Of a DNA stretch of 64,000 nt, positions 33,968 to 45,260 are shown in pieces (the stretch's first letter is position 1; every line of letters starts with the position of its first letter). The position numbers and the translations under genes were made by a program. This DNA comes from Bacillus sp. Marseille-P3661 (GTDB taxonomy: Bacteria; Bacillota; Bacilli; Bacillales; Bacillaceae_J): assembly GCF_900240995.1 (NCBI RefSeq), contig NZ_LT965954.1, positions 1,091,135 to 1,155,134 on the forward strand, read 5' to 3'. The notes below the pieces were generated by a model. That model had not been told where the DNA came from. It did not search any database and saw nothing but the letters and a program-made list of their open reading frames with translations.

Positions 33968-35437
33968 ATGGAATATGTAAAACTAGTGGAAAGCCGAAAT
34001 AAATTATTAATTTCCATCTTGTGGTTTACGTTTACTAGTGTGTTTCTTTGGAATATGTTTCATGTCGGACTTAAAATGAGTGCAATCACAGCTTTTCCTG
34101 AGTTCATTGTCAATACAACCATTTCAATTCTCATTTGGAAACGTAAATTTATATTACAGACAATGTACCTAGTTGTATTTTCCTCCATCTTAACAACTTT
34201 TATCGTTTTTAGCCAAGAACCATCCTTTATTATGTTTTTCCTTGTTATTCTCTATGTCACGTTAATTTCACTATATGAGGATTATAAACCCATCCTCATT
34301 ACAGCAATTACGAATATAGCTATTTCAAATTATTACTTTTTTCACTACCAAGATACTGTATTTTCAGCGTTGGCAACAACGGATATTATCGGGATTGATT
34401 TAATGCTAATCTTAATTACAGGCGTTAATATTATTCAAGGATTATTTGGACGTCGCATGAGGATAAAAAATGAGCAAACTTATCTTCAGGTATTGGATGG
34501 TAAAAACCAAAGTGATAGTTTATTAAGCAGCATTAAGCAAACGGTTGAGTTTCTCCATAATTTTGAAACGGATCTGCGTGATAATGTTGAAAAAACAAGT
34601 GACCTCTCCAATAATGCAACATCAGCTTTTTTTGAGGTATCAAAGGGAATTGAACAACAAGCAACAAGTGTCATTGAAATGAATAAATCAATTCAATCTA
34701 CCGGGGAGTCGATTGAAATTGTTACAAAGCAGGCCATGACTATGAATCAGCTTAGTACAACGACTATGGATACGATTGAAACAGGAAATAAAAACGTTTC
34801 CTTATTAAAAGTAGAGTTAGACAAAGTCCGGGAAATTATCGAAACAACTGTTAATGTAATGAATGACTTAAATAATCAAAACCACAAGATTGAAGAAATT
34901 GTAAGCCAAATCACACAAATTTCTGACCAAACCAACTTACTTGCACTCAACGCAGCAATCGAAGCAGCTCGAGCAGGTGAACATGGTAAGGGCTTTGCTG
35001 TTGTTGCTGATGAAGTTCGTAAGCTTGCTGAAGACTCACGACAATCCACTAACAAAATTACTGACATATTAAAGGGAATTCAGCAAAAAACTGACCATGC
35101 TACATCACAGGTTTCCTTAGGTGAACAAGCTATTTTACAAAGTGAATCCGCAATGGGAAATGTTAGTGAAACCTTTAGCGGTATTCATGAAATTAGCCAA
35201 CGAGTAAACGAAGATTCTAAAAATATTCAAAACAGACTTCAATCTATATTACATGATTCATATTCAGTAACGAAGGAAATTAATGCGATCTCTTTGGTTA
35301 CCCAAGAGAGCTCTGCTTCTTCACAAGAAATAGCAGCAACTATTGAAGAACAAAACAATCAAATTAAAACCATCTTAAATAGCTTTGAAGAATTGGATAA
35401 CATGATTAAACATCTTGAAAAATTAACACATAACTAG
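33968..35437 (+). CDS. Methyl-accepting chemotaxis protein without HAMP domain
   Basis: The 489-residue protein has about six membrane segments in residues 15-165, no large extracellular domain and no visible HAMP. A cytoplasmic methyl-accepting coiled coil follows. The highly conserved hairpin tip is [20 protein letters not shown], then [16 protein letters not shown], near residues 320-355. Glu/Gln-rich heptads on both sides are the methylation helices. Membrane-only sensors of this type are thought to sense membrane or internal state. GAGGGAG precedes the ATG. A perfect terminator follows at 35528. Confidence 0.93.
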   Translation: MEYVKLVESRNKLLISILWFTFTSVFLWNMFHVGLKMSAITAFPEFIVNTTISILIWKRKFILQTMYLVVFSSILTTFIVFSQEPSFIMFFLVILYVTLISLYEDYKPILITAITNIAISNYYFFHYQDTVFSALATTDIIGIDLMLILITGVNIIQGLFGRRMRIKNEQTYLQVLDGKNQSDSLLSSIKQTVEFLHNFETDLRDNVEKTSDLSNNATSAFFEVSKGIEQQATSVIEMNKSIQSTGESIEIVTKQAMTMNQLSTTTMDTIETGNKNVSLLKVELDKVREIIETTVNVMNDLNNQNHKIEEIVSQITQISDQTNLLALNAAIEAARAGEHGKGFAVVADEVRKLAEDSRQSTNKITDILKGIQQKTDHATSQVSLGEQAILQSESAMGNVSETFSGIHEISQRVNEDSKNIQNRLQSILHDSYSVTKEINAISLVTQESSASSQEIAATIEEQNNQIKTILNSFEELDNMIKHLEKLTHN

Positions 35438-35527
35438 AATAGCCCAAGCATTAAATTTTACCTAAATGCCTTCGTCCTTGTGCGTTTGACCCATGAGCTA
35501 GAAGCTGGAACTCGAAATTGATAATAG

Positions 35528-35566
35528 AAAAAATGCTTTCGCTTAAATCTAGCGAAAGCATTTTTT
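35528..35566. terminator. Bidirectional terminator
   Basis: Sixteen-base arms at 35528-35543 and 35551-35566 (AAAAAATGCTTTCGCT and its complement) are perfectly paired, with T/A runs at both ends, between the convergent chemoreceptor and FMN-reductase genes. Confidence 0.9.
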
Positions 35567-36118
35567 CTATTTTTCAGGCTTTGTTTTATGTATCCAATTT
35601 ATAAAGTTCTCAACCACTACATCAAGAAATTGAATAGTTGGTTCATGTACCAACTTTCCTGATTGATCAACCTTTTCATGCACAGCACCAATAAACACTT
35701 CATTTCCTGGTAGTGTAAGTGCAGATACTCCTGGTGAATTTAAAATTTGACGTAGCTGCATTTGTGCACGTACAGTACCTAACGCTCCTGGTGATGCACC
35801 AACGACCATAACCGGTTTTTGTACCATTACCTTATCTTCTCTAGAAAACCAATCAATCGCGTTTTTTAATAAAGTAGGTACAGAATGATTGTACTCTGGC
35901 GTAACAATTAAAATCCCCTCACTACTGGAGACTTTTTCTTTAATATCCGATACAATTGCCGGTGGGTTCTTTTCATCATCTTGATTATACATTGGAAGTT
36001 TTTCAATTGGTAGAATTTCAATATCAATGTCAGTTTGATAGCGTTTTTGCATAAAAACTGCTATTTTTTTGTTAAAAGATTCTTTTCGATTACTACCTAC
36101 AAGTGCTACTATTTTCAC
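35567..36118 (-). CDS. NAD(P)H-dependent FMN reductase (flavodoxin-like)
   Basis: This 183-residue flavodoxin-fold reductase binds FMN through the GSNRKESFNKK loop (residues 7-17) and the TPEYNHSVPTLLKNAIDW segment near residue 77. This is the NADPH_dep_FMN_red (azoreductase/chromate reductase, YhdA-like) family. GTG 36118 is chosen because AAGGAGCGA lies upstream; the 27-residue extension to 36199 lacks a site and overlaps a kinase remnant. The natural substrate is probably a quinone or flavin. Confidence 0.9.
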   Translation of the reverse strand: MKIVALVGSNRKESFNKKIAVFMQKRYQTDIDIEILPIEKLPMYNQDDEKNPPAIVSDIKEKVSSSEGILIVTPEYNHSVPTLLKNAIDWFSREDKVMVQKPVMVVGASPGALGTVRAQMQLRQILNSPGVSALTLPGNEVFIGAVHEKVDQSGKLVHEPTIQFLDVVVENFINWIHKTKPEK

Positions 36119-36195
36119 AACCACTCGCTCCTTATTCCATAATAACCCAACAGATAAAGTATAACATCGAGAATCTAGGATTCTAAATAAATTGC

Positions 36196-36338
36196 TCAAG
36201 TAGTAAGATGCCGGTTACTATATTCTCCTTTTGCAAGTGGTAAACGAATCGTAAATGTTGTTCCTTTTTCAGAAGTCTGAACTGAATTTGAGCCTTTGAT
36301 ATTGACTTTATGTGTAATTTTTAAACAAAATTTGATAA
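36196..36338 (-). pseudogene. C-terminal remnant of a histidine kinase
   Basis: A minus-strand frame ending at TGA 36196-36198 reads SEKGTTFTIRLPLAKGEYSN near its end, which is the typical last strand of a HATPase domain (GKGTTFTIRLPL). Upstream, ITHKVNIKGSNSV resembles a worn kinase G2 region. The rest of the gene is missing. It overlaps the 5' side of the FMN-reductase upstream region. Confidence 0.65.
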
Positions 36339-36354
36339 GTACAAGTCTTCAAAA

Positions 36355-36381
36355 AAATGGCCTTCAAATTTGAAGGCCATT
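36355..36381 (-). terminator. Terminator of prfC
   Basis: The perfect palindrome AATGGCCTTCAAA/TTTGAAGGCCATT at 36356-36381 is followed by a T-run on the minus strand, downstream of prfC. Confidence 0.8.
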
Positions 36382-36463
36382 AGTTGGTAATACATTAATA
36401 AAATTGTTTTTTAGTCGTTCTAATAATTAATTACTAAATTTTCCGTTTTAAAATACAACATAC

Positions 36464-38029
36464 TTAAGAGCTTTTATAGTCATTTGCTTCAAACAAATCA
36501 ATTAATTTAATATCTTCATTCTTTTCGCTAAAGTAGCGTAATGTAAAGTCGTTTTCAAAAAGAACAGCGTATCTGTCATATCGATCTTGAACTAATAAGC
36601 TCCTTGAATCGAAATAACGGCGTTCTTTAGGTGGTTCTGCTAGCCATCTAGGAATACGTTCTCCTAAGTGGCTGAATTCAACTTCGACGTTGTACTCTCC
36701 ACGCATTCTATATTCGAACACTTCAAATTGGAGTTGTCCTACTCCACCTAGTATAATGTCATCATTCGAATCCTGCTTAAATAGCTGAATAGCTCCTTCT
36801 TGTACAAGCTGTTCAATCCCCTTTTTAAACTGTTTCGATTTCATAACGTTCTTAACGCGAACCTTCATGAAGATTTCAGGAGGGAATTGCGGTAGTTCAC
36901 GATAATTCAGAGGTTCTTTTGACTCTGTTAGCGTATCGCCAATTTGATACATATTAGGATCATAAATACCGATAATATCACCAGCATAGGCCTCTTCTAC
37001 GATCTCTCTACTAGACGCTAGGAACTGCTGCGTTTGATTCAAATTTATTGTTTTTTTCGTTCTTGTTACTTGTACATTCATACCGCGTTGAAATTTACCT
37101 GAGCAAATTCTAAGAAATGCTATGCGGTCCCGATGGGCCGGGTTCATATTGGCTTGAATTTTAAAGATATAGCCTGAAAATGTTGGTTGACTTGGATCAA
37201 CAAGTCCATCATCTGTTTTTCTTGGCTTAGGTGATGAAGCATAACGAATAAACGTATCGAAAAATGTCCTCACGCCAAAGTTTGCTAATGCACTGCCAAA
37301 AAAGACAGGGGTTAACTCCCCATTCATGACCCGTTCCACATCAAATTCATTACCAGCTTCATCTAACAGTTCTAACTCTTCTTGCATCGTTTCAAACAAA
37401 GGGTTTTCACTCATGTCTAATTGATCAGCCGGTATTATCTCTTCCTTTTCATCACCTAGAAAACGAACAAACTCATTGTTGTATCGGTCCATAATTCCTA
37501 AGAAACCTTTACCAGAACCAACCGGCCAATTCATCGGATACGATTCAATACCAAGAACCTCTTCAAGTTCAGATAATAATTCCAAAGGATCCTTACCTTG
37601 CCGGTCCAATTTATTCATGAAAGTAAATATCGGAATGCCTCTCATTCGGCAAACTTTAAAAAGCTTAATTGTCTGTGGCTCGACCCCTTTTGTCGAATCA
37701 ATAATCATGACAACACTATCGACTGCTGTTAAGGTACGGTACGTATCTTCACTAAAATCCTCATGTCCTGGTGTATCTAATATATTAACGAAATAATCTT
37801 TATACGGAAAACTCATTACACTCGATGTAACAGAGATTCCCCGTTTCTTTTCAATTTCCATCCAATCGGACTTTGCATACTTTCCTGTTTTCTTCCCTTT
37901 TACCGTACCAGCCTCACGAATAATATTTCCAAATAATAAAAGTTTCTCCGTCATTGTTGTTTTCCCGGCATCCGGATGCGAAATGATCGCGAACGTCCGT
38001 CTTTTATTTACATGATCAATTATGCTCAT
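36464..38029 (-). CDS. prfC: Peptide chain release factor 3 (RF3)
   Basis: This 521-residue translational GTPase removes RF1/RF2 from the ribosome after peptide release. The G1 loop is [15 protein letters not shown] near residue 17. The G3 motif is [14 protein letters not shown] near 87 and G4 is [12 protein letters not shown] near 142. The C-terminal domain III with [14 protein letters not shown] and the end typical of RF3 distinguish it from EF-G. AGAGGAA precedes the ATG. Length matches the family. RF3 is not universal in Bacillaceae, so its presence is informative for phylogeny. Confidence 0.97.
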   Translation of the reverse strand: MSIIDHVNKRRTFAIISHPDAGKTTMTEKLLLFGNIIREAGTVKGKKTGKYAKSDWMEIEKKRGISVTSSVMSFPYKDYFVNILDTPGHEDFSEDTYRTLTAVDSVVMIIDSTKGVEPQTIKLFKVCRMRGIPIFTFMNKLDRQGKDPLELLSELEEVLGIESYPMNWPVGSGKGFLGIMDRYNNEFVRFLGDEKEEIIPADQLDMSENPLFETMQEELELLDEAGNEFDVERVMNGELTPVFFGSALANFGVRTFFDTFIRYASSPKPRKTDDGLVDPSQPTFSGYIFKIQANMNPAHRDRIAFLRICSGKFQRGMNVQVTRTKKTINLNQTQQFLASSREIVEEAYAGDIIGIYDPNMYQIGDTLTESKEPLNYRELPQFPPEIFMKVRVKNVMKSKQFKKGIEQLVQEGAIQLFKQDSNDDIILGGVGQLQFEVFEYRMRGEYNVEVEFSHLGERIPRWLAEPPKERRYFDSRSLLVQDRYDRYAVLFENDFTLRYFSEKNEDIKLIDLFEANDYKSS

Positions 38030-38153
38030 CGTTCATATTCCTCTCAATTTTAATAACTCTTCTAAATATACCATACAAATTTTAGTTGCGAAAATGCGCA
38101 TTCTTAATAGTTGAAGAATATCTTCATAAGGATGACATCGTTTCAATGCAAAA

Positions 38154-38178
38154 GGAACCCACTTTCAATGTGGGTTCC
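38154..38178 (-). terminator. Terminator of the LacI-type regulator gene
   Basis: GGAACCCAC at 38154-38162 pairs with GTGGGTTCC at 38170-38178 and is followed by TTTT on the minus strand. Confidence 0.75.
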
Positions 38179-38230
38179 ATTCATCTACTAATCTATGGTT
38201 CTTTTTATCATGATTCAGTAACTTCATACT

Positions 38231-39235
38231 TTAACATGATTCCCTAATTATTAATTTAGGAGGTAATCGAAAAATCTGTTGAACTGGTACTTCGTTTTTA
38301 TCGCGAATTTTATCAAGCAATACTTTAGCTGCTTTTGTACCAATTTCAAAAGATGGTTGCGCTATTGTTGTTAAAGGCGGACTGTAGAAACTTGCAAAGT
38401 TCACATCATCAATGCCGATTACCGCTACATCCGTCGGAATTTTTATATGGTTTTCTTTTGCAAATTTTAAAATCTCTACTAGTGCAAGATCATTCGCTGC
38501 TAAAAGTGCTTGCGGAAACATTTTCCGAGCATGCATTTTCTCAAGTTCATGCTTAATTTGCTGCACATCTAAACTTTTTATATAACTTTCATTTATTTGA
38601 ATACCAAACTCCTGTAATGACTTTTTAAATGCGTTTAATCTTTCAACTCTCGGTGTTACATTTCTAATAATAGGCGGCGTAATGATCCCCATCTGGGTAT
38701 ATCCCTTAGAAACTAAGTAATCAACTGCTAATCTAGATGACTGTTCATTATCTAACAAAACTGTTGTTATGGGTACATTAGAAACCATTCGGTCAACAAA
38801 AACAACTGGAAAATTTTTTTCAACCATGCCTTGGTACAGGTCCAAATTGTCTCCTGTCGGAAATATAATAAGTCCATCAACTTGCTTAGCTAAAAGCATT
38901 TCAATATATTTTTTTTCTTTTTCAGGTTCATCGTCCGCATTACATACAATGATATGAAAGTCATCTTCATTACAAACATCCTCAATTGCCCGGATCACTT
39001 GAGTTGAAAATGCATGCAATATATTCGCTACGATTACACCAATCGTTGATGTCGACTTCTGTTTCAAGCTTCTTGCAACGAAGTTGGGCGTATAACCTAA
39101 CTCTTCTACAGCTTCTTCAATACGTTTTTTTGTTTTAACACTCATATAATCGTATCTTTTATTTAAAAACTGAGAAACTGTACTTTTAGATACATTTGCA
39201 TGTTTTGCAACATCAGTAATTGTAATAGTTTTCAT
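38231..39235 (-). CDS. LacI family transcriptional regulator
   Basis: This 334-residue repressor has an N-terminal helix-turn-helix, ITDVAKHANVSKSTVSQFLN (residues 4-23), and a hinge region with YTPNFVARSLKQK. The periplasmic-binding-like effector domain starts at IGVIVANILHAFSTQ and includes AVIGIDDVNFASFYSPPLTT near 265-284. The effector is probably a sugar or derivative. No sugar-use genes are adjacent, so the target is elsewhere. Two tandem palindromes at 39417-39441 may be its own operators. GGAGAAGTCATC upstream is the ribosome site. Confidence 0.93.
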   Translation of the reverse strand: MKTITITDVAKHANVSKSTVSQFLNKRYDYMSVKTKKRIEEAVEELGYTPNFVARSLKQKSTSTIGVIVANILHAFSTQVIRAIEDVCNEDDFHIIVCNADDEPEKEKKYIEMLLAKQVDGLIIFPTGDNLDLYQGMVEKNFPVVFVDRMVSNVPITTVLLDNEQSSRLAVDYLVSKGYTQMGIITPPIIRNVTPRVERLNAFKKSLQEFGIQINESYIKSLDVQQIKHELEKMHARKMFPQALLAANDLALVEILKFAKENHIKIPTDVAVIGIDDVNFASFYSPPLTTIAQPSFEIGTKAAKVLLDKIRDKNEVPVQQIFRLPPKLIIRESC

Positions 39236-39416
39236 GATGACTTCTCCTAGTTTTTTTAAAAAAAGTTAATTAGGTTACTATAGTTAGCTAGTTATGTAGT
39301 TCGTAAACTATTATACCAAAAAACTTTATTCTACCTAGTGGTACTCTTTTCCTAAGTTAGTACCTAAACACACCGAGCTAGTTTCGTTAAAGACATTATC
39401 ACCGTGTTAAAATAGA

Positions 39417-39441
39417 TAAATCGATTTAGTAAATCGGTTTA
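39417..39441. promoter_or_regulatory. Two tandem LacI-type operator-like palindromes
   Basis: TAAATCGATTTA at 39417-39428 is a perfect palindrome with a central CG step, as in LacI-family operators. TAAATCGGTTTA at 39430-39441 is the same site with one change. They lie about 180-205 bp upstream of the LacI-type gene and may serve autoregulation. Confidence 0.45.
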
Positions 39442-39552
39442 GGTTTACTATACTGCAGTTTTTTGTGTTTGACAACTATTAATTAATACAGTAAATTTTG
39501 GCTTTACATAGAAATAGTTCTGCAGAATGTTTGATTACTAATTTTCATAAAA

Positions 39553-39587
39553 AAAGATAGTAGGGATAATCAATCCTTACTATCTTT
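39553..39587 (-). terminator. Terminator of the CvfC-like gene
   Basis: AAAGATAGTAGGGAT at 39553-39567 pairs with ATCCTTACTATCTTT at 39573-39587 (one mismatch), followed by a T-rich run on the minus strand. Confidence 0.8.
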
Positions 39588-39631
39588 ACTCCTAATATTT
39601 ATGTGTCTTTCAATCCTCTGTCTTTAATACA

Positions 39632-40774
39632 TTATGAATCAGCTTTATTCCTGCTTTCTGTCATTTGTTTCCACACAGACCCTTTCGCTTCTTCTCCACC
39701 TTCAATACGTTGTAACGCCAGCTTTACTTGCATAGCTACTTCAAATTCAGGGTCTTCCTGAGCATCACGTAATGCCGCTATTGCTGTTTGGTCGCCAACT
39801 TCAAATAAAAACATTGCAGCACGCCAACGAACTAATTTATTCTTGTCTTTTAACGATTTTATCATAACCGGAATACCATCCGGATTTCCGATATCTGATA
39901 AACAGTCCCCTGCAGTTCTACGAACAGAAATAGCTGGATCATCTAAAACAGCTCGGTACAACAGTGGTAGTACCTTTTCTGACTCAATCATTCCTAGGTA
40001 TACAACTGCAATTCGACGAATAGACGCTTTTTCATCAGCTAATGCCTTTTCAAGTACTGGAATATCGTCTTCAGTTGGATCCATTTTTTCAAGTGCTGCA
40101 AAACGAACACGCCAATCCTCCGCATCTAGCATTTCTAGTGTGACTTTTTCTTTAATTTTACTTTGTGTTACAGGTTCGTCTACCTTTGATTTTGCCTTTT
40201 CGACCAATTTCTTTACCCGTTCTTCATCATAGGTTGCTTTAATCTCTTCAACGACCTGCTCCCCAACTTCGTCTAAGCTCCCATATCTCACACCATAATC
40301 ATGCCATTTTCTTTCCAAGACTATATTTTCGGCATCCTTTGATGCTTCTACTGCTGCTAGTTTATAAATGTCGGGGAGACCAAAACGTTTTTCTTCATGA
40401 CCGTCTAATAATTTAACTTGCATTGGTATTTCCTTAAAGAACTGGACTAAAACTTTTACCTCTCCAAACGAGTTCTCATTTACCTCTTGATCATTAGTAG
40501 TTTCAATTTTGTCACTAGTTTCTCCAAATACAGCTCTAACTTTTTGTAAAATAACCTGCCAATCTACACGTGGATTTCTTTCAAGCGCAAGAAAATCAGC
40601 CACTTGATAAATACTTTTCACGCCTTCTATATTTAATAATTGTTGAATTTGAGACGGGGCACCATCTAAATTTTTATTTGTGTAATTATTGCTTTTCCCA
40701 GCTGGTAATTTTTCATCAACGTTTATTTTCATTGAATTCGGACTTGGAGTAGGCTCTATTGATATAATCTTCAT
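39632..40774 (-). CDS. CvfC-like protein (Nfu N-terminal domain plus HEAT repeats)
   Basis: This 380-residue protein has an N-terminal Nfu/NifU-N domain (SIEPTPSPNSMKINVDEKLP and EGVKSIYQVADFLALER, residues 3-80). The middle region is family-specific. HEAT-type repeats run from about 240 to 370 (DWRVRFAALEKM, KLVRWRAAMFLFEVGD). This is the layout of the conserved virulence factor C family (YpgR in B. subtilis), of unknown mechanism. AAAAAAGGAGAAATGCG supports ATG 40774 rather than the extension to 40858. Its upstream side borders repeat array C. Confidence 0.88.
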   Translation of the reverse strand: MKIISIEPTPSPNSMKINVDEKLPAGKSNNYTNKNLDGAPSQIQQLLNIEGVKSIYQVADFLALERNPRVDWQVILQKVRAVFGETSDKIETTNDQEVNENSFGEVKVLVQFFKEIPMQVKLLDGHEEKRFGLPDIYKLAAVEASKDAENIVLERKWHDYGVRYGSLDEVGEQVVEEIKATYDEERVKKLVEKAKSKVDEPVTQSKIKEKVTLEMLDAEDWRVRFAALEKMDPTEDDIPVLEKALADEKASIRRIAVVYLGMIESEKVLPLLYRAVLDDPAISVRRTAGDCLSDIGNPDGIPVMIKSLKDKNKLVRWRAAMFLFEVGDQTAIAALRDAQEDPEFEVAMQVKLALQRIEGGEEAKGSVWKQMTESRNKADS

Positions 40775-40914
40775 TTCGCATTTCTCCTTTTTTGAGTTTA
40801 CACTATAGATCCATTGTTTACATGTAGTTAGAATACCATAGTTTTTCATTATTCTCATATAAAGCGATTTTTGGAGCTGGGAAGTTTAATTTCTCGGACG
40901 GCAGTTGAAAGGTA

Positions 40915-41645
40915 TATTTTTGTTAAAGGCTACTGTTAAACCCCTTCATACCCCCGATGAAGTGGTTTCTCCTGGTAAATTCAACACCAATACCCCTTCA
41001 TACCGCCGATGAAGGGGTTTCTCCTGGTAAATTCAACACCAATACCTCTTCATACCCCCGATGAAGTGGTTTCTCCTGTTAAATTCAACACCAAAACCTC
41101 TTCATACCCCCGATGAAGTGGTTTCTCCTGTTAAATTCAACACCAATACCCCTTCATACCGCCGATGAAGAGGTTTCTGCAGTAAAATTCAACACCAAAA
41201 CCACTTCATACCCCCGATGAAGTGGTTTCTCCTGGTAAATTCAACACCAATACCCCTTCATACCGCTGATGAAGAGGTTTCTCCTGGTAAATTCAACACC
41301 AAAACCCCTTCATACACTCGATGAAGAGGTTTCTCCTGGTAAATTCAACACCAATACCTCTTCATACCCCCGATGAAGTGGTTTCTCCTGGTAAATTCAA
41401 CACCAAAACCTCTTCATACCCCCGATGAAGTGGTTTCTCCTGTTAAATTCAACACCAATACCCCTTCATACCGCCGATGAAGAGGTTTCTGCAGTAAAAT
41501 TCAACACCAAAACCACTTCATACCCCCGATGAAGTGGTTTCTCCTGTTAAATCCAGTACCAAAACCCCTTCATACCCCCGATGAAGAGGTTTCTCCTGTT
41601 ATATCCAATACTGAAAACCCTTCATCAACATGATGAAGGGGAGCA
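40915..41645 (+). repeat. 52-bp tandem repeat array, family C, 14 units
   Basis: CTTCAT starts fall at 40944, 40996 and every 52 bases to 41620, with no indels. Core: CTTCAT-N7-ATGAAG (usually ACCCCCG or ACCGCCG in the loop), followed by TGGTTTCTCCTGGTAAATTC and AACACCAATACC. Units at 41100-41203 recur at 41412-41515 (+312 bp, six units) with the rare TTTCTGCAGTAAAA variant, showing block duplication. The array separates two minus-strand genes, cvfC-like and ywbE. Confidence 0.95.
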
Positions 41646-41705
41646 TCAGCACATAATTTAAATGAATGCCCATCATACAGCAATAAAGCGAACCATCCTT
41701 AAAAA

Positions 41706-41900
41706 TTAATTATAAATACTTTTAACTCTTCCGACGTGTCCACTTTCAAGTCGTACTTTTATTCCGTGTGGATGGTAGCTAGAGTTCGTTAAAATATCCT
41801 TTACAATCCCTCTAGTCGTAAGGCCCGTTTTTTGGTCTTTTTTTAATACGATATCTACCTCAAGCCCCGGTGCAATCGATGATCGCTGCTGCCCATTCAC
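41706..41900 (-). CDS. ywbE: YwbE family protein (DUF2196)
   Basis: This 64-residue beta-rich protein has the family pattern IAPGLEVDIVLKKDQKTG, GIVKDILTNSSYHPHGIKV, and RLESGHVGRVKSI at the end. Function unknown; the fold resembles a small KOW/SH3-like barrel. The GTG start has GGGAG seven bases upstream, inside the end of the preceding 57-residue gene, which stops four bases before it. This suggests cotranslation. Confidence 0.9.
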   Translation of the reverse strand: MNGQQRSSIAPGLEVDIVLKKDQKTGLTTRGIVKDILTNSSYHPHGIKVRLESGHVGRVKSIYN

Positions 41901-41903
41901 TAT

Positions 41904-42077
41904 TTATACTCCCATTCTTTTTCGCTGATTATTAGGTTTCTTAGTTAATTGACTTGTTAGCGGTTGTGTCTTTTTAACGAGACCTTTACCTTTCTGACCT
42001 GCTACCTGATCTTGCTGTTTTTGAGCCAATTTTTGTTTCATTGCTTCGGCTAAATTAATTTTCTTTTTTTCCGACAT
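41904..42077 (-). CDS. Small basic protein encoded upstream of ywbE
   Basis: This 57-residue Lys/Gln-rich protein begins MSEKKKINLAEAMKQKLAQK and ends NNQRKRMGV. It is probably an unstructured nucleic-acid-associated peptide. GAAGGAGAATAACTAT is a strong ribosome site before ATG 42077. It runs up to the ywbE start with only 3 bp between stop and GTG. The compact two-gene operon and codon use support a real gene. No function known. Confidence 0.75.
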   Translation of the reverse strand: MSEKKKINLAEAMKQKLAQKQQDQVAGQKGKGLVKKTQPLTSQLTKKPNNQRKRMGV

Positions 42078-42103
42078 TATAGTTATTCTCCTTCATATTA
42101 CAT

Positions 42104-43069
42104 TTAGTTTCTAATGATAATGTAGACAGTATAAGCGATATAACATAGAGCAAGGATTACTCCTTCTCTTTTACCAATTCTATACCCAGTTCGTGAAAAC
42201 ACAAGCAATACCAAGGTTACCATGATCATTATTTTTACATCGAAAAATATTTTATCCTCTACAGTAAGGGGAGCGATAATTGAAGAAGCACCTAATACAA
42301 ATAAAATATTAAAGATGTTACTACCAACAATATTTCCTAATGCAAGTTCGCTTTGTTTTTTGAGAGCAGCTGTTACAGATGTGATTAACTCTGGCAAGGA
42401 TGTACCAACAGCTATAATCGTTAAACCAACTAATGTTTCACTCATTCCGAACGAATAAGCGATTTCAGTACTATTCCTTACAACTAAATCTCCTCCAAAT
42501 ATAATAGCTGCAAGCCCACCTATTGTAAATAGAATGTTTTTTATCCATGATCCTCGGCTTTGTTTCACTCGGAGGTCAGGATTAGCGGCTACTTTTTCAC
42601 GGCTATTTCTAGCAACTTCAAAAATATAGAACATAAAGATAGACATAAATAAGAGGAGAATTAAACCATCACTTCTAGTAATTAAATTTTGATTCCAGGT
42701 TTGGAGTATTACATCACTGATAATAAAATAAAGAGCAAAGCTGGCAAGCAATGTGAATGGTATTTCTTTTCTAATTGTTTCACTTTCAACCTTTAAAGGA
42801 TTTAAAAATGCCGTTAAACCGACAACAAACGTAATATTAAAAATATTACTGCCAACTACATTCCCAATTGCCAGCCCTGCCGTCCCGTCCATTGCAGCTA
42901 ATATACTTACTGTTGCCTCAGGTGAACTTGTACCAAATGCTACAATCGTCAACCCAATTAAAATCGGAGGAATATGAAGTAAAGTAGCGATTTTGGACGA
43001 ACCCTCTACAAAAAAATCCGCACCCTTAATTAATAAGGCAAATCCTATAAATAATAATATATATGTCAT
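42104..43069 (-). CDS. Calcium/sodium antiporter (CaCA family, YrbG-like)
   Basis: This protein of about 321 residues has ten helices and two inverted repeats. Each repeat carries the alpha-repeat signature: IVAFGTSSPEATVSI with AIGNVVGSNIFNI in the first half, and IAVGTSLPELITSVTAAL with ALGNIVGSNIFNI in the second. These acidic residues (Glu in SPE/PEL) bind Ca2+ and Na+. It exchanges cytosolic Ca2+ for external Na+ or H+. ATG 43069 matches the first helix; a longer start to 43102 is possible. Confidence 0.95.
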   Translation of the reverse strand: MTYILLFIGFALLIKGADFFVEGSSKIATLLHIPPILIGLTIVAFGTSSPEATVSILAAMDGTAGLAIGNVVGSNIFNITFVVGLTAFLNPLKVESETIRKEIPFTLLASFALYFIISDVILQTWNQNLITRSDGLILLLFMSIFMFYIFEVARNSREKVAANPDLRVKQSRGSWIKNILFTIGGLAAIIFGGDLVVRNSTEIAYSFGMSETLVGLTIIAVGTSLPELITSVTAALKKQSELALGNIVGSNIFNILFVLGASSIIAPLTVEDKIFFDVKIMIMVTLVLLVFSRTGYRIGKREGVILALCYIAYTVYIIIRN

Positions 43070-43141
43070 ATATACTAATAAACCTCTTTCCGTAAGTCTC
43101 ACCTATTAGTATGTACGACAATACTATGAAGTATTAACGAT

Positions 43142-43372
43142 TTAATCCTCATCTTTTATATCAATATCCTCTGGAATGGGCTCATTCAATATTTCTTCGA
43201 CGAACTTTTTATACTTTTCCAATTGTTCTAAATGTGTTTTAAATTGATCTTTATTAATTAGGTACTGTTCACCATCATGTATAGCCCGAATTTGTTTTTG
43301 TGAAATTAAACTCTCAATAGTTTTTTCGGGTAACGATATATATTCCGCAGTTTCTTTTATTGTTAAATACAT
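43142..43372 (-). CDS. Small excisionase-type helix-turn-helix protein
   Basis: This 76-residue protein has an N-terminal MerR/excisionase winged helix (LTIKETAEYISLPEKTIESL, then KQIRAIHDGEQYLINKDQF) and an acidic tail ending EDIDIKDED. Such HTH_17 proteins bind DNA. No integrase, attachment site or phage gene is nearby, so a chromosomal regulator is more likely than a phage excisionase. No ribosome site of high quality was identified. Confidence 0.75.
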   Translation of the reverse strand: MYLTIKETAEYISLPEKTIESLISQKQIRAIHDGEQYLINKDQFKTHLEQLEKYKKFVEEILNEPIPEDIDIKDED

Positions 43373-43457
43373 TTATGATCACCATACATCTTAAATTTCC
43401 ACATAAATTTAATTCTACCACTAAATCAGCTGCATTCTCTACATTTTTAACGGCAAA

Positions 43458-43490
43458 AAGGGAATTACTTAAGTCTAAGCAATTCCCTAG
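43458..43490 (-). terminator. Terminator of gdhA
   Basis: AGGGAATT at 43459-43466 pairs with AATTCCCT at 43481-43488 and is followed by TTTTTG on the minus strand, just past the gdhA stop. Confidence 0.75.
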
Positions 43491-43506
43491 TTAGATTTTA
43501 ATGATT

Positions 43507-45260
<1,754 letters not shown>

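Larger units (their letters stand above)
39236..39631. other. Intergenic region with LacI-type operators and a terminator
   Basis: This stretch holds the upstream region of the LacI-type gene, tandem palindromes at 39417-39441, a TTGACA at about 39470 with a TAAATT 17 bases on, and the CvfC terminator at 39553-39587. No coding sequence was recognised. Confidence 0.5.

Noticed and set aside
43142-43372. Phage excisionase marking a prophage
   Set aside because: No integrase, attachment repeats or phage genes are near; the HTH_17 fold is common in chromosomal regulators.
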